DNA from: Cytobacillus solani
GTDB lineage: Bacteria; Bacillota; Bacilli; Bacillales; Cytobacillaceae
Reading direction: 5' to 3'
DNA: 64,000 nucleotides
NCBI RefSeq assembly: GCF_001420595.1
Contig: NZ_LJIX01000006.1
Coordinates: forward strand, 2,465,058 to 2,529,057
Shown here: one piece after another, positions 62,323-64,000 of the stretch
How the letters are laid out: the number at the start of each line of letters is the position of its first letter
Numbering within the stretch: the stretch's first letter is position 1
Notes under the pieces: model-generated
The model's input: only the letters and a program-made list of their open reading frames with translations
Told to the model about the DNA's origin: nothing
The model's database searches: none
Position numbers and translations under genes: made by a program

Positions 62323-64000
62323 TTATACTTTAAATCGTGATACCATTGATTGCAAGTCCTCTGCTAATTTAGATAATGATGCAGTTGCATATGAGATTTC
62401 TTCCATTGTGGCAAGCTGCTCTTCTGTAGAGGAAGCAATGTTTTCTGTACTTGCTGCAGTTTCTTTCGTTCCTTCAGTAATTCCTTCAATTGAATGCTGT
62501 ACCAATTCAAAACCAGCAGTAATTTGCTGTGAGGTCGCAGCCACTCCTTGAATTTGTGATGTAACCTTTTCAATTGAATCAAGAATTTCTTTAAAATTAG
62601 AAACCGTTTCTTTAGATATATTAATACCTGAGGCGACATTTTCCTTCACCTGAATAATGTTGCTAACCGTATCAGCCGATTCACTTTGTATCGTTGCAAC
62701 TAGATGATGGATTTTATTGACTGAAAGATTCGTTTCGTCTGCCAGTTTTCTCACTTCATTTGCCACTACAGCAAATCCTTTTCCGTGTTCACCTGCTCTT
62801 GCTGCTTCGATTGCTGCATTTAGTGCAAGCAAATTGGTTTGACTGGAAATATCAGTAATTAAAGATGAAATCTCTTTAATTTCTTGAACACTTGATACTA
62901 AGGAGTTTACACCTTCACCAGCCAAGTCTACAGACTGATGAATAGACTCCATTTGCTCCACAACCTTTTTAACAGATTCTGAGCCACTTTCAGCCTGAAT
63001 TTTCATAGCTGAGGATACCTCTGCCACATTTGCAGTGTTTCCTGTCACTTCTACTAAGTTTTGCAGTGATTGATTAACTGCTTGTAAACTATTCTCCATC
63101 ATATCACTTTGCTGTGTGTTACTGTCTGCAATTGTTTGCATTGATGCAGATACTAGCTCGGTGGTTGCCTTGGATTGTTCTGCACTTGCTGTCAATTCCT
63201 CTGATGATGCTGCAACTTGCTCGGATGAACTGCCAACTTGTTTAATGATTTCTCTCAATGATTCAACGAATAAATTAAACGATTGTGCTAATTGTCCAAA
63301 CTCATTTTCCCCTTTGATTTTTACACGTTTCGTTAAGTCAGCCTCTCCTTTAGCAATTTCTTCTAATTGCTTGTTAATCTGTCCAAGGGGGATCAGGATC
63401 GATCTTAATAGGTAAAAGCCTAACACAATGCCGATGATAGTGGCAATGATTGAGGAGGAAAGAAGCGCTGTTTTACTCCATTTCCCTTCCTTTTTTATCA
63501 TATTACTAAGACTATTTACATCTTTCTCTAGAACATCAACAAGTTTGTTGACCGCGGGATCTAATACCTCTTTCCTTAATGCTCTCTCCTCACCAAAATG
63601 TAAACTTCTAGCTTCTGAAGGATTGTCGCGGAAAGTTCTGATGACCTGCTGATTCAATTGCCAAAATTCATTGAAGCTCTTTTCAAGTGAGGCAAGATCT
63701 TTTTTATATTGATCTTCTTTAATTAAGCTTCCAATATCTTTAAGCATTTTCTTAATTTCATTCGCCTTATTGTGCATTCCATGAGAATATTGTTCATCCC
63801 CTGTAATGATAAATGCTCTTTCATCATTTGAAAGACCAGTCAGACGGTATTGAACTTTTACTATCCCTTTTTGAACTTCCATTTTATTTTTTAATAACTG
63901 ATTTTGATCAATGGTTGAATTGATAATAGATATAGAAAACAAACCTAGAGCAATTATCGTTAATATTAATATGGATATGGTAGAGATTAAACTCGTTTTA
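62323..64000 (-). CDS. methyl-accepting chemotaxis protein (5' end beyond window)
   Basis: The reverse frame is open to the right edge (558 codons visible). It holds a first membrane helix at the edge ([18 protein letters not shown]), a sensor region of about 150 residues with a CHASE3-like [17 protein letters not shown], a second helix (about residue 178), a HAMP domain ([20 protein letters not shown]) and a signalling domain with the hairpin tip [20 protein letters not shown]. It should bind CheW/CheA. Only the first few residues and start lie outside. Ligand unknown. Confidence 0.93.
   Translation of the reverse strand, partial: KTSLISTISILILTIIALGLFSISIINSTIDQNQLLKNKMEVQKGIVKVQYRLTGLSNDERAFIITGDEQYSHGMHNKANEIKKMLKDIGSLIKEDQYKKDLASLEKSFNEFWQLNQQVIRTFRDNPSEARSLHFGEERALRKEVLDPAVNKLVDVLEKDVNSLSNMIKKEGKWSKTALLSSSIIATIIGIVLGFYLLRSILIPLGQINKQLEEIAKGEADLTKRVKIKGENEFGQLAQSFNLFVESLREIIKQVGSSSEQVAASSEELTASAEQSKATTELVSASMQTIADSNTQQSDMMENSLQAVNQSLQNLVEVTGNTANVAEVSSAMKIQAESGSESVKKVVEQMESIHQSVDLAGEGVNSLVSSVQEIKEISSLITDISSQTNLLALNAAIEAARAGEHGKGFAVVANEVRKLADETNLSVNKIHHLVATIQSESADTVSNIIQVKENVASGINISKETVSNFKEILDSIEKVTSQIQGVAATSQQITAGFELVQHSIEGITEGTKETAASTENIASSTEEQLATMEEISYATASLSKLAEDLQSMVSRFKV

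Noticed and set aside
1-64000. CRISPR array, tRNA or rRNA genes, prophage or complete insertion sequence
   Set aside because: I found no regularly spaced repeats, no tRNA-like cloverleaf or rRNA sequence, and no transposase or phage structural gene.

Overview
The window looks like chromosomal DNA of a low-GC, endospore-forming Firmicute of the Bacillaceae. Supporting genes are a YhcN/YlaJ-type spore lipoprotein, a KinB-like kinase, an Sda checkpoint protein, the QoxABCD aa3 menaquinol oxidase, a SigM-RsiM-YhdK operon, and several Gram-positive leader RNAs (S-box, TPP box, a BirA operator, a MifM-type arrest leader). Strong AGGAGG-like ribosome sites and TTG/GTG starts fit this. I see no rRNA, tRNA, CRISPR array, prophage or intact insertion sequence. 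Species cannot be named from the sequence alone.

Layout. 1-6.2 kb: truncated nicotinate phosphoribosyltransferase (pncB), BirA-controlled bioY, an MprF-like membrane protein, a MifM-like sensor peptide in front of yidC2, a paired fluoride channel (crcB x2), a spore lipoprotein and small genes. 6.3-13.6 kb: acyl-CoA ligase, glyoxalase-like protein, sda, and odhAB (2-oxoglutarate dehydrogenase). 14-21.8 kb: an S-box-controlled metI-metC-yitJ-metH methionine operon. 21.8-27.5 kb: small proteins, an apparently Fnr-controlled truncated haemoglobin, plsY and a secreted beta-propeller protein. 27.5-34.5 kb: qoxABCD, TPP-riboswitch-controlled thiT, and an FtsH paralogue. 34.6-42.3 kb: KinB-like kinase, a MenC/N-acylamino-acid-racemase homologue, an unassigned structured RNA, a divergent polysaccharide deacetylase, and potABCD preceded by a dispersed repeat. 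42.4-49.7 kb: M50 peptidase, AI-2E family transporter, sigM-rsiM-yhdK, decayed genes, and a PadR-HAAS-DUF4173 group. 49.8-54.2 kb: Msr-type ABC-F protein with a long macrolide-sensing leader, MurG paralogue, nucleotidyltransferase, ywbE. 54.3-64 kb: DUF2785, nitroreductase, an HTH/F1-beta pseudo-ATPase fusion, tandem DUF1259 protein, TraB protein, HIT-PP2C pair and a truncated chemotaxis receptor.

The most unusual items are: (1) the 350-residue protein at 56411-57463, which joins an N-terminal helix-turn-helix to an F1 beta-subunit-like ATPase core whose P-loop is broken; (2) the ABC-F leader, which carries an ErmD/MsrA-type peptide (MTHAMRLR...) and a second MsrD-leader-like peptide (MQYLLFH) together with two terminators and mutually exclusive hairpins; (3) a divergent MifM arrest peptide whose last codons pair with the yidC2 ribosome site; and (4) a thiT leader in which one CTCCCCTTG segment can pair either with the TPP aptamer or with the ribosome site.
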